From: Solea solea
Taxonomy: Eukaryota; Chordata; Actinopteri; Pleuronectiformes; Soleidae
Assembly (NCBI RefSeq): GCF_958295425.1
Contig: NW_026704061.1
Coordinates: 533,001-597,000 of the forward strand
Direction: 5' to 3'
Length of the DNA stretch: 64,000 bases
In this document: piece after piece, positions 14,326 to 26,210 of the stretch
Layout: every line of letters begins with the position of its first letter
Position numbering within the stretch: the first letter of the stretch is position 1
Translations under genes and position numbers: made by a program
Notes under the pieces: generated by a model
What the model was told of the DNA's origin: nothing
Databases searched by the model: none
What the model saw: the letters and a program-made list of their open reading frames with translations, nothing else

Positions 14326-15861
14326 ATAAGATGTTAACTTTATTTGTGAGGTTTATGTTATGGGACAGTAGAAAAGTAAAAAAAATCAGAAAACAGCCGT
14401 ATACTTGCTGAATGTGCAAAACAAAAGACACAAATAGAAAAACACATCCAAACAGTGAAATCATTGCAAAATCAAACAGAAGTATATCTTATAAGATGTT
14501 AACTTTATTTGTGAGGTTTATGTTATGGGACAGTAGAAAATTGAAAAAAATCAGAAAACAGCCGTATACTTGCTGAATGTGCACAACAAAAGACACAAAT
14601 AGAAAAACACATCCAAACAGTGAAATCATTGCAAAATCAAACAGAAGTATATCTTATAAGATGTTAACTTTATTTGTGAGGTTTATGTTATGGGACAGTA
14701 GAAAATTGAAAAAAATCAGAAAACAGCCGTATACTTGCTGAATGTGCACAAAAACAGACACACATAGAAAAACACATCCAAACAGTGAAATCATTGCAAA
14801 ATCAAAAACTGAGGTTACAGAAGTATATCTTATAAGATTTTAACTTTATTTGTGAGGTTTATGTTATGGGACAGTAGAAAATTGAAAAAAATCAGAAAAC
14901 AGCCGTATACTTGCTGAATGTGCACAAAACAGACACAAATAGAAAAACACATCCAAACAGTGAAATCATTGCAAAATCAAACACTGACGGCATATAACTA
15001 TATCTTATAAGATGTTAACTTCATTTGTGAGGTTTATGTTATGGGACAGTAGAAAATTGAAAAAAATCAGTCGATACTTGCTGAATGTGCACAAAAACAG
15101 ACACAAATAGAAAAACACATCCAAACAGTGAAATCATTGCAAAATCAAACACTGAGGGTACAGAAGTATATCTTATAAGATGTTAACTTTATTTGTGAGG
15201 TTTATGTTATGGGACAGTAGAAAATTGAAAAAAATCAGAAAACAGCCGTATACTTGCTGAATGTGCACAAAACAGACACAAATAGAAAAACACATCCAAA
15301 CAGTGAAATCATTGCAAAATCAAACACTGACGGCATATAACTATATCTTATAAGATGTTAACTTCATTTGTGAGGTTTATGTTATGGGACAGTAGAAAAT
15401 TGAAAAAAATCAGTCGATACTTGCTGAATGTGCACAAAAACAGACACAAATAGAAAAACACATCCAAACAGTGAAATCATTGCAAAATCAAACACTGAGG
15501 GTACAGAAGTATATCTTATAAGATGTTAACTTTATTTGTGAGGTTTATGTTATGGGACAGTAGAAAATTGAAAAAAATCAGAAAACAGCCGTATACTTGC
15601 TGAATGTGCACAACAAAAGACACAAATAGAAAAACACATCCAAACAGTGAAATCATTGCAAAATCAAACACTGACGACATATAACTATATCTTATAAGAT
15701 GTTAACTTCATTTGTGAGGTTTATGTTATGGGACAGTAGAAAATTGAAAAAAATCAGTCGATACTTGCTGAATGTGCACAACAAAAGACACAAATAGAAA
15801 AACACATCCAAACAGTGAAATCATTGCAAAATCAAACACTGACGGCATATAACTATATCTT
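14326..15861 (+). repeat. HOR unit H9, copy 3 (1536 bp)
   Basis: This is a direct tandem copy of the preceding H9 and the last complete large unit of the homogeneous left block. Confidence 0.92.
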
Positions 15862-16201
15862 ATAAGATGTTAACTTTATTTGTGAGGTTTATGTTATGGG
15901 ACAGTAGAAAAGTAAAAAAAATCAGAAAACAGCCGTATACTTGCTGAATGTGCAAAACAAAAGACACAAATAGAAAAACACATCCAAACAGTGAAATCAT
16001 TGCAAAATCAAACAGAAGTATATCTTATAAGATGTTAACTTTATTTGTGAGGTTTATGTTATGGGACAGTAGAAAATTGAAAAAAATCAGAAAACAGCCG
16101 TATACTTGCTGAATGTGCACAACAAAAGACACAAATAGAAAAACACATCCAAACAGTGAAATCATTGCAAAATCAAACACTGACGGCATATAACTATATC
16201 T
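15862..16201 (+). repeat. Truncated 2-monomer unit at edge of homogeneous block
   Basis: One 165-bp 'AAAAGTAAAA' monomer is followed by a 'CACAACAAAAG' monomer with the CGGCATATAAC tail. It ends in 'ATATCTTTAAGATG', one base short of the usual junction, so the palindrome is broken. A new start monomer follows at once. Confidence 0.85.
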
Positions 16202-16867
16202 TTAAGATGTTAACTTTATTTGTGAGGTTTATGTTATGGGACAGTAGAAAAGTAAAAAAAATCAGAAAACAGCCGTATACTTGCTGAATGTGCAAAACAA
16301 AAGACACAAATAGAAAAACACATCCAAACAGTGAAATCATTGCAAAATCAAACAGAAGTATATCTTATAAGATGTTAACTTTATTTGTGAGGTTTATGTT
16401 ATGGGACAGTAGAAAATTGAAAAAAATCAGAAAACAGCCGTATACTTGCTGAATGTGCACAACAAAAGACACAAATAGAAAAACACATCCAAACAGTGAA
16501 ATCATTGCAAAATCAAACAGAAGTATATCTTATAAGATGTTAACTTTATTTGTGAGGTTTATGTTATGGGACAGTAGAAAATTGAAAAAAATCAGTCGAT
16601 ACTTGCTGAATGTGCACAAAAACAGACACAAATAGAAAAACACATCCAAACAGTGAAATCATTGCAAAATCAAACACTGAGGGTACAGAAGTATATCTTA
16701 TAAGATGTTAACTTTATTTGTGAGGTTTATGTTATGGGACAGTAGAAAATTGAAAAAAATCAGTCGATACTTGCTGAATGTGCAAAACAAAAGACACAAA
16801 TAGAAAAACACATCCAAACAGTGAAATCATTGCAAAATCAAACACTGACGGCATATAACTATATCTT
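16202..16867 (+). repeat. 4-monomer unit (666 bp) resembling H6 without monomers 3-4
   Basis: Monomers at 16202, 16367, 16532 and 16700 have lengths 165, 165, 168, 168. These are H6 positions 1, 2, 5 and 6, but the fifth-type monomer has TTTATT where H6 has TTCATT, and the last has 'GTGCAAAACAAAAG'. A 60-codon open frame at 16453-16635 arises because 165- and 168-bp monomers keep the reading frame. It is not a gene. Confidence 0.85.
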
Positions 16868-18061
16868 ATAAGATGTTAACTTTATTTGTGAGGTTTATGT
16901 TATGGGACAGTAGAAAAGTAAAAAAAATCAGAAAACAGCCGTATACTTGCTGAATGTGCAAAACAAAAGACACAAATAGAAAAACACATCCAAACAGTGA
17001 AATCATTGCAAAATCAAACAGAAGTATATCTTATAAGATGTTAACTTTATTTGTGAGGTTTATGTTATGGGACAGTAGAAAATTGAAAAAAATCAGAAAA
17101 CAGCCGTATACTTGCTGAATGTGCACAACAAAAGACACAAATAGAAAAACACATCCAAACAGTGAAATCATTGCAAAATCAAACACTGACGGCATATAAC
17201 TATATCTTATAAGATGTTAACTTCATTTGTGAGGTTTATGTTATGGGACAGTAGAAAATTGAAAAAAATCAGTCGATACTTGCTGAATGTGCACAACAAA
17301 AGACACAAATAGAAAAACACATCCAAACAGTGAAATCATTGCAAAATCAAACACTGAAGGCATATAACTATATCTTATAAGATGTTAACTTTATTTGTGA
17401 GGTTTATGTTATGGGACAGTAGAAAATTGAAAAAAATCAGAAAACAGCCGTATACTTGCTGAATGTGCACAAAAACAGACACAAATAGAAAAACACATCC
17501 AAACAGTGAAATCATTGCAAAATCAAACAGAAGTATATCTTATAAGATGTTAACTTTATTTGTGAGGTTTATGTTATGGGACAGTAGAAAATTGAAAAAA
17601 ATCAGAAAACAGCCGTATACTTGCTGAATGTGCACAACAAAAGACACAAATAGAAAAACACATCCAAACAGTGAAATCATTGCAAAATCAAACACTGACG
17701 GCATATAACTATATCTTATAAGATGTTAACTTCATTTGTGAGGTTTATGTTATGGGACAGTAGAAAATTGAAAAAAATCAGTCGATACTTGCTGAATGTG
17801 CACAACAAAAGACACAAATAGAAAAACACATCCAAACAGTGAAATCATTGCAAAATCAAACACTGAAGGCATATAACTATATCTTATAAGATGTTAACTT
17901 TATTTGTGAGGTTTATGTTATGGGACAGTAGAAAATTGAAAAAAATCAGAAAACAGCCGTATACTTGCTGAATGTGCACAAAAACAGACACAAATAGAAA
18001 AACACATCCAAACAGTGAAATCATTGCAAAATCAAACACTGAAGGCATATAACTATATCTT
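16868..18061 (+). repeat. Mosaic zone, first part: 3-monomer near-duplicates
   Basis: After a start-type monomer at 16868, the set 17033, 17209, 17377 (lengths 176, 168, 165) is followed by 17542, 17718, 17886 (176, 168, 176). The two sets match in order and variants, including 'CTGAAGGCATATAAC' after the 168-bp monomer, except that the first set's last tail has the 11-bp deletion. This is a shuffled form of domain I monomers without long-range regularity. Confidence 0.85.
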
Positions 18062-18929
18062 ATAAGATGTTAACTTTATTTGTGAGGTTTATGTTATGGG
18101 ACAGTAGAAAATTGAAAAAAATCAGAAAACAGCCGTATACTTGCTGAATGCGCACAAAAACAGACACAAATAGAAAAACACATCCAAACAGTGAAATCAT
18201 TGCAAAATCAAACAGAAGTATATCTTATAAGATGTTAACTTTATTTGTGAGGTTTATGTTATGGGACAGTAGAAAATTGAAAAAAATCAGAAAACAGCCG
18301 TATGCTTGCTGAATGTGCACAAAAACAGACACAAATAGAAAAACACATCCAAACAGTGAAATCATTGCAAAATCAAACACTGAGGTTACAGAAGTATATC
18401 TTATAAGATGTTAACTTTATTTGTGAGGTTTATGTTATGGGACAGTAGAAAATTGAAAAAAATCAGAAAACAGCCGTATACTTGCTTAATGTGCACAACA
18501 AAAGACACAAATAGAAAAACACATCCAAACAGTGAAATCATTGCAAAATCAAACACTGAGGGTACAGAAGTATATCTTATAAGATGTTAACTTTATTTGT
18601 GAGGTTTATGTTATGGGACAGTAGAAAATTGAAAAAAATCAGAAAACAGCCGTATACTTGCTGAATGTGCACAACAAAAGACACAAATAGAAAAACACAT
18701 CCAAACAGTGAAATCATTGCAAAATCAAACACTGACGGCATATAACTATATCTTATAAGATTTTAACTTTATTTGTGAGGTTTATGTTATGGGACAGTAG
18801 AAATTGAAAAAAATCAGAAAACAGCCGTATACTTGCTGAATGTGCACAACAAAAGACACAAATAGAAAAACACATCCAAACAGTGAAATCATTGCAAAAT
18901 CAAACACTGAGGGTACAGAAGTATATCTT
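18062..18929 (+). repeat. 868-bp 5-monomer block, copy 1
   Basis: Monomers start at 18062 (GCGCAC, short tail), 18227 ('CGTATGCTTG'), 18403 ('TTGCTTAATG'), 18579 and 18755 ('GATTTTAAC' with 'GAAATTGAAA'). The same order, lengths (165, 176, 176, 176, 175) and private variants recur at 24314-25181. The 'CTTAATG' change removes a stop codon and creates the 60-codon open frame at 18408-18590, which is not a gene. Confidence 0.87.
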
Positions 18930-19801
18930 ATAAGATGTTAACTTTATTTGTGAGGTTTATGTTATGGGACAGTAGAAAATTGAAAAAAATTAGAAAACAG
19001 CCGTATACTTGCTGAATGTGCACAACAAAAGACACAAATAGAAAAACACATCCAAACAGTGAAATCATTGCAAAATCAAACACTGACGGCATATAACTAT
19101 ATCTTATAAGATGTTAACTTCATTTGTGAGGTTTATGTTATGGGACAGTAGAAAATTGAAAAAAATCAGTCGATACTTGCTGAATGTGCACAACAAAAGA
19201 CACAAATAGAAAAACACATCCAAACAGTGAAATCATTGCAAAATCAAACACTGACGGCATATAACTATATCTTATAAGATGTTAACTTTATTTGTGAGGT
19301 TTATGTTATGGGACAGTAGAAAATTGAAAAAAATCAGAAAACAGCCGTATACTTGCTGAATGTGCACAAAAACAGACACAAATAGAAAAACACATCCAAA
19401 CAGTGAAATCATTGCAAAATCAAACACTGAAGGCATATAACTATATCTTATAAGATGTTAACTTTATTTGTGAGGTTTATGTTATGGGACAGTAGAAAAT
19501 TGAAAAAAATCAGAAAACAGCCGTATACTTGCTTAATGTGCACAACAAAAGACACAAATAGAAAAACACATCCAAACAGTGAAATCATTGCAAAATCAAA
19601 CACTGAGGGTACAGAAGTATATCTTATAAGATGTTAACTTTATTTGTGAGGTTTATGTTATGGGACAGTAGAAAATTGAAAAAAATCAGAAAACAGCCGT
19701 ATACTTGCTGAATGTGCACAACAAAAGACACAAATAGAAAAACACATCCAAACAGTGAAATCATTGCAAAATCAAACACTGACGGCATATAACTATATCT
19801 T
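18930..19801 (+). repeat. Mosaic zone with partial 1047-bp repeat
   Basis: The monomer at 19450 repeats the 'TTGCTTAATG' monomer of 18403 at a distance of 1047 bp (6 monomers) and is followed by the same next monomer. Monomers at 18930 ('ATTAGAAAAC'), 19106 (168 bp) and 19274 lie between. Confidence 0.82.
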
Positions 19802-20500
19802 ATAAGATTTTAACTTTATTTGTGAGGTTTATGTTATGGGACAGTAGAAATTGAAAAAAATCAGAAAACAGCCGTATACTTGCTGAATGTGCACAAAAAC
19901 AGACACAAATAAAAAAAGACATCCAAACAGTGAAATCATTGCAAAATCAAACACTGAGGTTACAGAAGTATATCTTATAAGATGTTAACTTTATTTGTGA
20001 GGTTTATGTTATGGGACAGTAGAAAATTGAAAAAATCAGAAAACAGCCGTATACTTGCTGAATGTGCACAAAAACAGACACAAATAGAAAAACACATCCA
20101 AACAGTGAAATCATTGCAAAATCAAACACTGAGGTTACAGAAGTATATCTTATAAGATGTTAACTTTATTTGTGAGGTTTGTTATGGGACATTAGAAAAT
20201 TGAAAAAAATCAGAAAACAGCCGTATACTTGCTGAATGTGCACAAAAACAGACACAAATAGAAAAACACATCCAAACAGTGAAATCATTGCAAAATCAAA
20301 CACTGAGGTTACAGAAGTATATCTTATAAGATGTTAACTTTATTTGTGAGGTTTATGTTATGGGACAGTAGAAAATTGAAAAAAATCAGAAAACAGCCGT
20401 ATACTTGCTGAATGTGCACAAAACAGACACAAATAGAAAAACACATCCAAACAGTGAAATCATTGCAAAATCAAACACTGACGGCATATAACTATATCTT
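19802..20500 (+). repeat. 699-bp 4-monomer block, copy 1
   Basis: Monomers at 19802 ('GATTTTAAC', 'GAAATTG'), 19977 ('GAAAAAATCAG', one A fewer), 20152 ('GGTTTGTTATGGG', 2-bp deletion) and 20326 have lengths 175, 175, 174, 175. The same series of small indels recurs at 22754-23452, exactly 2952 bp downstream. Confidence 0.87.
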
Positions 20501-22753
20501 ATAAGATGTTAACTTCATTTGTGAGGTTTATGTTATGGGACAGTAGAAAATTGAAAAAAATCAGTCGATACTTGCTGAATGTGCACAAAAACAGACACAA
20601 ATAGAAAAACACATCCAAACAGTGAAATCATTGCAAAATCAAACACTGAGGGTACAGAAGTATATCTTATAAGATGTTAACTTTATTTGTGAGGTTTATG
20701 TTATGGGACAGTAGAAAATTGAAAAAAATCAGAAAACAGCCGTATACTTGCTGAATGTGCACAACAAAAGACACAAATAGAAAAACACATCCAAACAGTG
20801 AAATCATTGCAAAATCAAACACTGACGGCATATAACTATATCTTATAAGATGTTAACTTCATTTGTGAGGTTTATGTTATGGGACAGTAGAAAATTGAAA
20901 AAAATCAGTCGATACTTGCTGAATGTGCACAACAAAAGACACAAATAGAAAAACACACCCAAACAGTGAAATCATTGCAAAATCAAACACTGACGGCATA
21001 TAACTATATCTTATAAGATGTTAACTTTATTTGTGAGGTTTATGTTATGGGACAGTAGAAAAGTAAAAAAAATCAGAAAACAGCCGTATACTTGCTGAAT
21101 GTGCAAAACAAAAGACACAAATAGAAAAACACATCCAAACAGTGAAATCATTGCAAAATCAAACACTGACGGCATATAACTATATCTTATAAGATGTTAA
21201 CTTCATTTGTGAGGTTTATGTTATGGGACAGTAGAAAATTGAAAAAAATCAGTCGATACTTGCTGAATGTGCACAACAAAAGACACAAATAGAAAAACAC
21301 ATCCAAACAGTGAAATCATTGCAAAATCAAACACTGACGGCATATAACTATATCTTATAAGATGTTAACTTTATTTGTGAGGTTTATGTTATGGGACAGT
21401 AGAAAAGTAAAAAAAATCAGAAAACAGCCGTATACTTGCTGAATGTGCAAAACAAAAGACACAAATAGAAAAACACATCCAAACAGTGAAATCATTGCAA
21501 AATCAAACAGAAGTATATCTTATAAGATGTTAACTTTATTTGTGAGGTTTATGTTATGGGACAGTAGAAAATTGAAAAAAATCAGAAAACAGCCGTATAC
21601 TTGCTGAATGTGCACAACAAAAGACACAAATAGAAAAACACATCCAAACAGTGAAATCATTGCAAAATCAAACACTGACGGCATATAACTATATCTTATA
21701 AGATTTTAACTTCATTTGTGAGGTTTATGTTATGGGACAGTAGAAATTTGAAAAAAATCAGAAAACAGTCGTATACTTGCTGAATGTGCACAACAAAAGA
21801 CACAAATAGAAAAACGCATCCAAACAGTGAAATCATTGCAAAATCAAACACTGAGGGTACAGAAGTATATCTTATAAGATGTTAACTTTATTTGTGAGGT
21901 TTATGTTATGGGACAGTAGAAAATTGAAAAAAATCAGAAAACAGCCGTATACTTGCTGAATGTGCACAAAAACAGACACACATAGAAAAACACATCCAAA
22001 CAGTGAAATCATTGCAAAATCAAAAACTGAGGTTACAGAAGTATGTCTTATAAGATGTTAACTTTATTTGTGAGGTTTATGTTATGGGACAGTAGAAAAT
22101 TGAAAAAAATCAGAAAACAGCCGTATACTTGCTGAATGTGCACAACAAAAGACACAAATAGAAAAACACATCCAAACAGTGAAATCATTGCAAAATCAAA
22201 CACTGACGGCATATAACTATATCTTATAAGATGTTAACTTTATTTGTGAGGTTTATGTTATGGGACAGTAGAAAATTGAAAAAAATCAGAAAACAGCCGT
22301 ATACTTGCTGAATGTGCAAAACAAAAGACACAAATAGAAAAACACATCCAAACAGTGAAATCATTGCAAAATCAAACACTGACGGCATATAACTATATCT
22401 TATAAGATTTTAACTTTATTTGTGAGGTTTATGTTATGGGACAGTAGAAAATTGAAAAAAATCAGAAAACAGCCGTATACTTGCTGAATGTGCACAAAAA
22501 CATACACAAATAGAAAAACACATCCAAACAGTGAAATCATTGCAAAATCAAACACTGAGGTTACAGAAGTATATCTTATAAGATGTTAACTTTATTTGTG
22601 AGGTTTATGTTATGGGACAGTAGAAAATTGAAAAAAATCAGAAAACAGCCGTATACTTGCTGAATGTGCACAACAAAAGACACAAATAGAAAAACACATC
22701 CAAACAGTGAAATCATTGCAAAATCAAACACTGAGGGTACAGAAGTATATCTT
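20501..22753 (+). repeat. Mosaic zone with scattered domain I monomers
   Basis: Thirteen monomers of mixed type. Start-type 'AAAAGTAAAA' monomers lie at 21013 and 21357. The one at 21013 has a full-length tail (176 bp), the only full-length copy besides 25182, whereas all others are 165 bp. Those at 21698 and 21874 repeat the H7 monomer 2 and monomer 4 marks ('GAAATTTG', 'AAAACGC', 'CACACATAG'), so fragments of H7 are embedded here. Confidence 0.83.
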
Positions 22754-23452
22754 ATAAGATTTTAACTTTATTTGTGAGGTTTATGTTATGGGACAGTAGA
22801 AATTGAAAAAAATCAGAAAACAGCCGTATACTTGCTGAATGTGCACACCAAAAGACACAAATAGAAAAACACATCCAAACAGTGAAATCATTGCAAAATC
22901 AAACACTGAGGGTACAGAAGTATATCTTATAAGATGTTAACTTTATTTGTGAGGTTTATGTTATGGGACAGTAGAAAATTGAAAAAATCAGAAAACAGCC
23001 GTATACTTGCTGAATGTGCACAAAAACAGACACAAATAGAAAAACAGTTCCAAACAGTGAAATCATTGCAAAATCAAACACTGAGGTTACAGAAGTATAT
23101 CTTATAAGATGTTAACTTTATTTGTGAGGTTTGTTATGGGACAGTAGAAAATTGAAAAAAATCAGAAAACAGCCGTATACTTGCTGAATGTGCAAAAAAA
23201 CAGACACAAATAGAAAAACACATCCAAACAGTGAAATCATTGCAAAATCAAACACTGGCGGCATGTAACTATATCTTATAAGATTTTAACTTTATTTGTG
23301 AGGTTTATGTTATGGGACAGTAGAAAATTGAAAAAAATCAGAAAACAGCCGTATACTTGCTGAATGTGCACAAAACAGACACAAATAGAAAAACAAATCC
23401 AAACAGTGAAATCATTGCAAAATCAAACACTGACGGCATATAACTATATCTT
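22754..23452 (+). repeat. 699-bp 4-monomer block, copy 2
   Basis: It repeats 19802-20500 with the same four lengths (175, 175, 174, 175) and the same 1- and 2-bp deletions. It differs in point changes such as 'CAGTTCC' and the tail 'GGCGGCATGTAAC'. Confidence 0.87.
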
Positions 23453-24313
23453 ATAAGATGTTAACTTCATTTGTGAGGTTTATGTTATGGGACAGTAGAA
23501 AATTGAAAAAAATCAGTCGATACTTGCTGAATGTGCACAACAAAAGACACAAATAGAAAAACACATCCAAACAGTGAAATCATTGCAAAATCAAACACTG
23601 ACGGCATATAACTATATCTTATAAGATGTTAACTTTATTTGTGAGGTTTATGTTATGGGACAGTAGAAAATTGAAAAAAATCAGAAAACAGCCGTATACT
23701 TGCTGAATGTGCACAAAAACAGACACAAATAGAAAAACACATCCAAACAGTGAAATCATTGCAAAATCAAACACTGAGGGTACAGAAGTATATCTTATAA
23801 GATGTTAACTTTATTTGTGAGGTTTATGTTATGGGACAGTAGAAAATTGAAAAAAATCAGAAAACAGCCGTATACTTGCTGAATGCGCACAAAAACAGAC
23901 ACAAATAGAAAAACACATCCAAACAGTGAAATCATTGCAAAATCAAACAGAAGTATATCTTATAAGATGTTAACTTTATTTGTGAGGTTTATGTTATGGG
24001 ACAGTAGAAAATTGAAAAAAATCAGAAAACAGCCGTATACTTGCTGAATGTGCACAACAAAAGACACAAATAGAAAAACACATCCAAACAGTGAAATCAT
24101 TGCAAAATCAAACACTGACGGCATATAACTATATCTTATAAGATTTTAACTTTATTTGTGAGGTTTATGTTATGGGACAGTAGAAAATTGAAAAAAATCA
24201 GAAAACAGCCGTATACTTGCTGAATGTGCACAAAAACAGACACAAATAGAAAAACACATCCAAACAGTGAAATCATTGCAAAATCAAACACTGAAGGCAT
24301 ATAACTATATCTT
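23453..24313 (+). repeat. Mosaic zone between duplicated blocks
   Basis: Five monomers: 168 bp with 'TTCATT' and 'TCGATAC', then 176, 165 (GCGCAC), 176 and 176 bp. No longer-range order was seen. Confidence 0.82.
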
Positions 24314-25181
24314 ATAAGATGTTAACTTTATTTGTGAGGTTTATGTTATGGGACAGTAGAAAATTGAAAAAAATCAGAAAACAGCCGTATACTTGCTGAA
24401 TGCGCACAAAAACAGACACAAATAGAAAAACACATCCAAACAGTGAAATCATTGCAAAATCAAACAGAAGTATATCTTATAAGATGTTAACTTTATTTGT
24501 GAGGTTTATGTTATGGGACAGTAGAAAATTGAAAAAAATCAGAAAACAGCTGTATGCTTGCTGAATGTGCACAAAAACAGACACAAATAGAAAAACACAT
24601 CCAAACAGTGAAATCATTGCAAAATCAAACACTGAGGTTACAGAAGTATATCTTATAAGATGTTAACTTTATTTGTGAGGTTTATGTTATGGGACAGTAG
24701 AAAATTGAAAAAAATCAGAAAACAGCCGTATACTTGCTTAATGTGCACAACAAAAGACACAAATAGAAAAACACATCCAAACAGTGAAATCATTGCAAAA
24801 TCAAACACTGAGGGTACAGAAGTATATCTTATAAGATGTTAACTTTATTTGTGAGGTTTATGTTATGGGACAGTAGAAAATTGAAAAAAATCAGAAAACA
24901 GCCGTATACTTGCTGAATGTGCACAACAAAAGACACAAATAGAAAAACACATCCAAACAGTGAAATCATTGCAAAATCAAACACTGACGGCATATAACTA
25001 TATCTTATAAGATTTTAACTTTATTTGTGAGGTTTATGTTATGGGACAGTAGAAATTGAAAAAAATCAGAAAACAGCCGTATACTTGCTGAATGTGCACA
25101 ACAAAAGACACAAATAGAAAAACACATCCAAACAGTGAAATCATTGCAAAATCAAACACTGGCGGCATGTAACTATATCTT
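24314..25181 (+). repeat. 868-bp 5-monomer block, copy 2
   Basis: It repeats 18062-18929 at a distance of 6252 bp with the same length series and private variants ('GTATGCTTG', 'TTGCTTAATG', 'GAAATTG'). One difference is 'AGCTGTATGC' for 'AGCCGTATGC'. An open frame at 24660-24842 is the counterpart of the one at 18408. Confidence 0.87.
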
Positions 25182-26210
25182 ATAAGATGTTAACTTTATT
25201 TGTGAGGTTTATGTTATGGGACAGTAGAAAAGTAAAAAAAATCAGAAAACAGCCGTATACTTGCTGAATGTGCAAAACAAAAGACACAAATAGAAAAACA
25301 CATCCAAACAGTGAAATCATTGCAAAATCAAACACTGAGGTTACAGAAGTATATCTTATAAGATGTTAACTTTATTTGTGAGGTTTATTTTATGGGACAG
25401 TAGAAAATTGAAAAAAATCAGCCGTATACTTGCTGAATGTGCACAACAAAAGACATAAATAGAAAAACACATCCAAACAGTGAAATCATTGCAAAATCAA
25501 ACACTGGCGGCATGTAACTATATCTTATAAGATGTTAACTTTATTTGTGAGGTTTATGTTATGGGACAGTAGAAAATTGAAAAAAATCAGAAAACAGCCG
25601 TATACTTGCTGAATGTGCACAACAAAAGACACAAATAGAAAAACACATCCAAACAGTGAAATCATTGCAAAATCAAACACTGACGGCATATAACTATATC
25701 TTATAAGATGTTAACTTCATTTGTGAGGTTTATGTTATGGGACAGTAGAAAATTGAAAAAAATCAGTCGATACTTGCTGAATGTGCACAACAAAAGACAC
25801 AAATAGAAAAACACATCCAAACAGTGAAATCATTGCAAAATCAAACACTGACGGCATATAACTATATCTTATAAGATGTTAACTTTATTTGTGAGGTTTA
25901 TGTTATGGGACAGTAGAAAAGTAAAAAAAATCAGAAAACAGCCGTATACTTGCTGAATGTGCAAAACAAAAGACACAAATAGAAAAACACATCCAAACAG
26001 TGAAATCATTGCAAAATCAAACAGAAGTATATCTTATAAGATGTTAACTTTATTTGTGAGGTTTATGTTATGGGACAGTAGAAAATTGAAAAAAATCAGA
26101 AAACAGCCGTATACTTGCTGAATGTGCACAAAACAGACACAAATAGAAAAACACATCCAAACAGTGAAATCATTGCAAAATCAAACACTGAGGTTACAGA
26201 AGTATATCTT
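25182..26210 (+). repeat. End of domain I mosaic; last start-type monomers
   Basis: It contains the last two 'AAAAGTAAAA' monomers (25182 with a full-length tail, 25871 with the short tail) and a 169-bp monomer at 25358-25526. In that monomer 7 bp are missing between 'AATCAG' and 'CCGTATAC'. Beyond 26210 the start-type monomer is not seen again. Confidence 0.85.

Noticed and set aside
16453..24842. Plus-strand open frames of 60 codons at 16453, 18408, 19455 and 24660
   Set aside because: They run across satellite monomers. They exist only where 165/168-bp monomers keep phase or where a TGA stop is lost (CTTAATG). Their peptides follow the repeat, with no start context, codon bias or family match.
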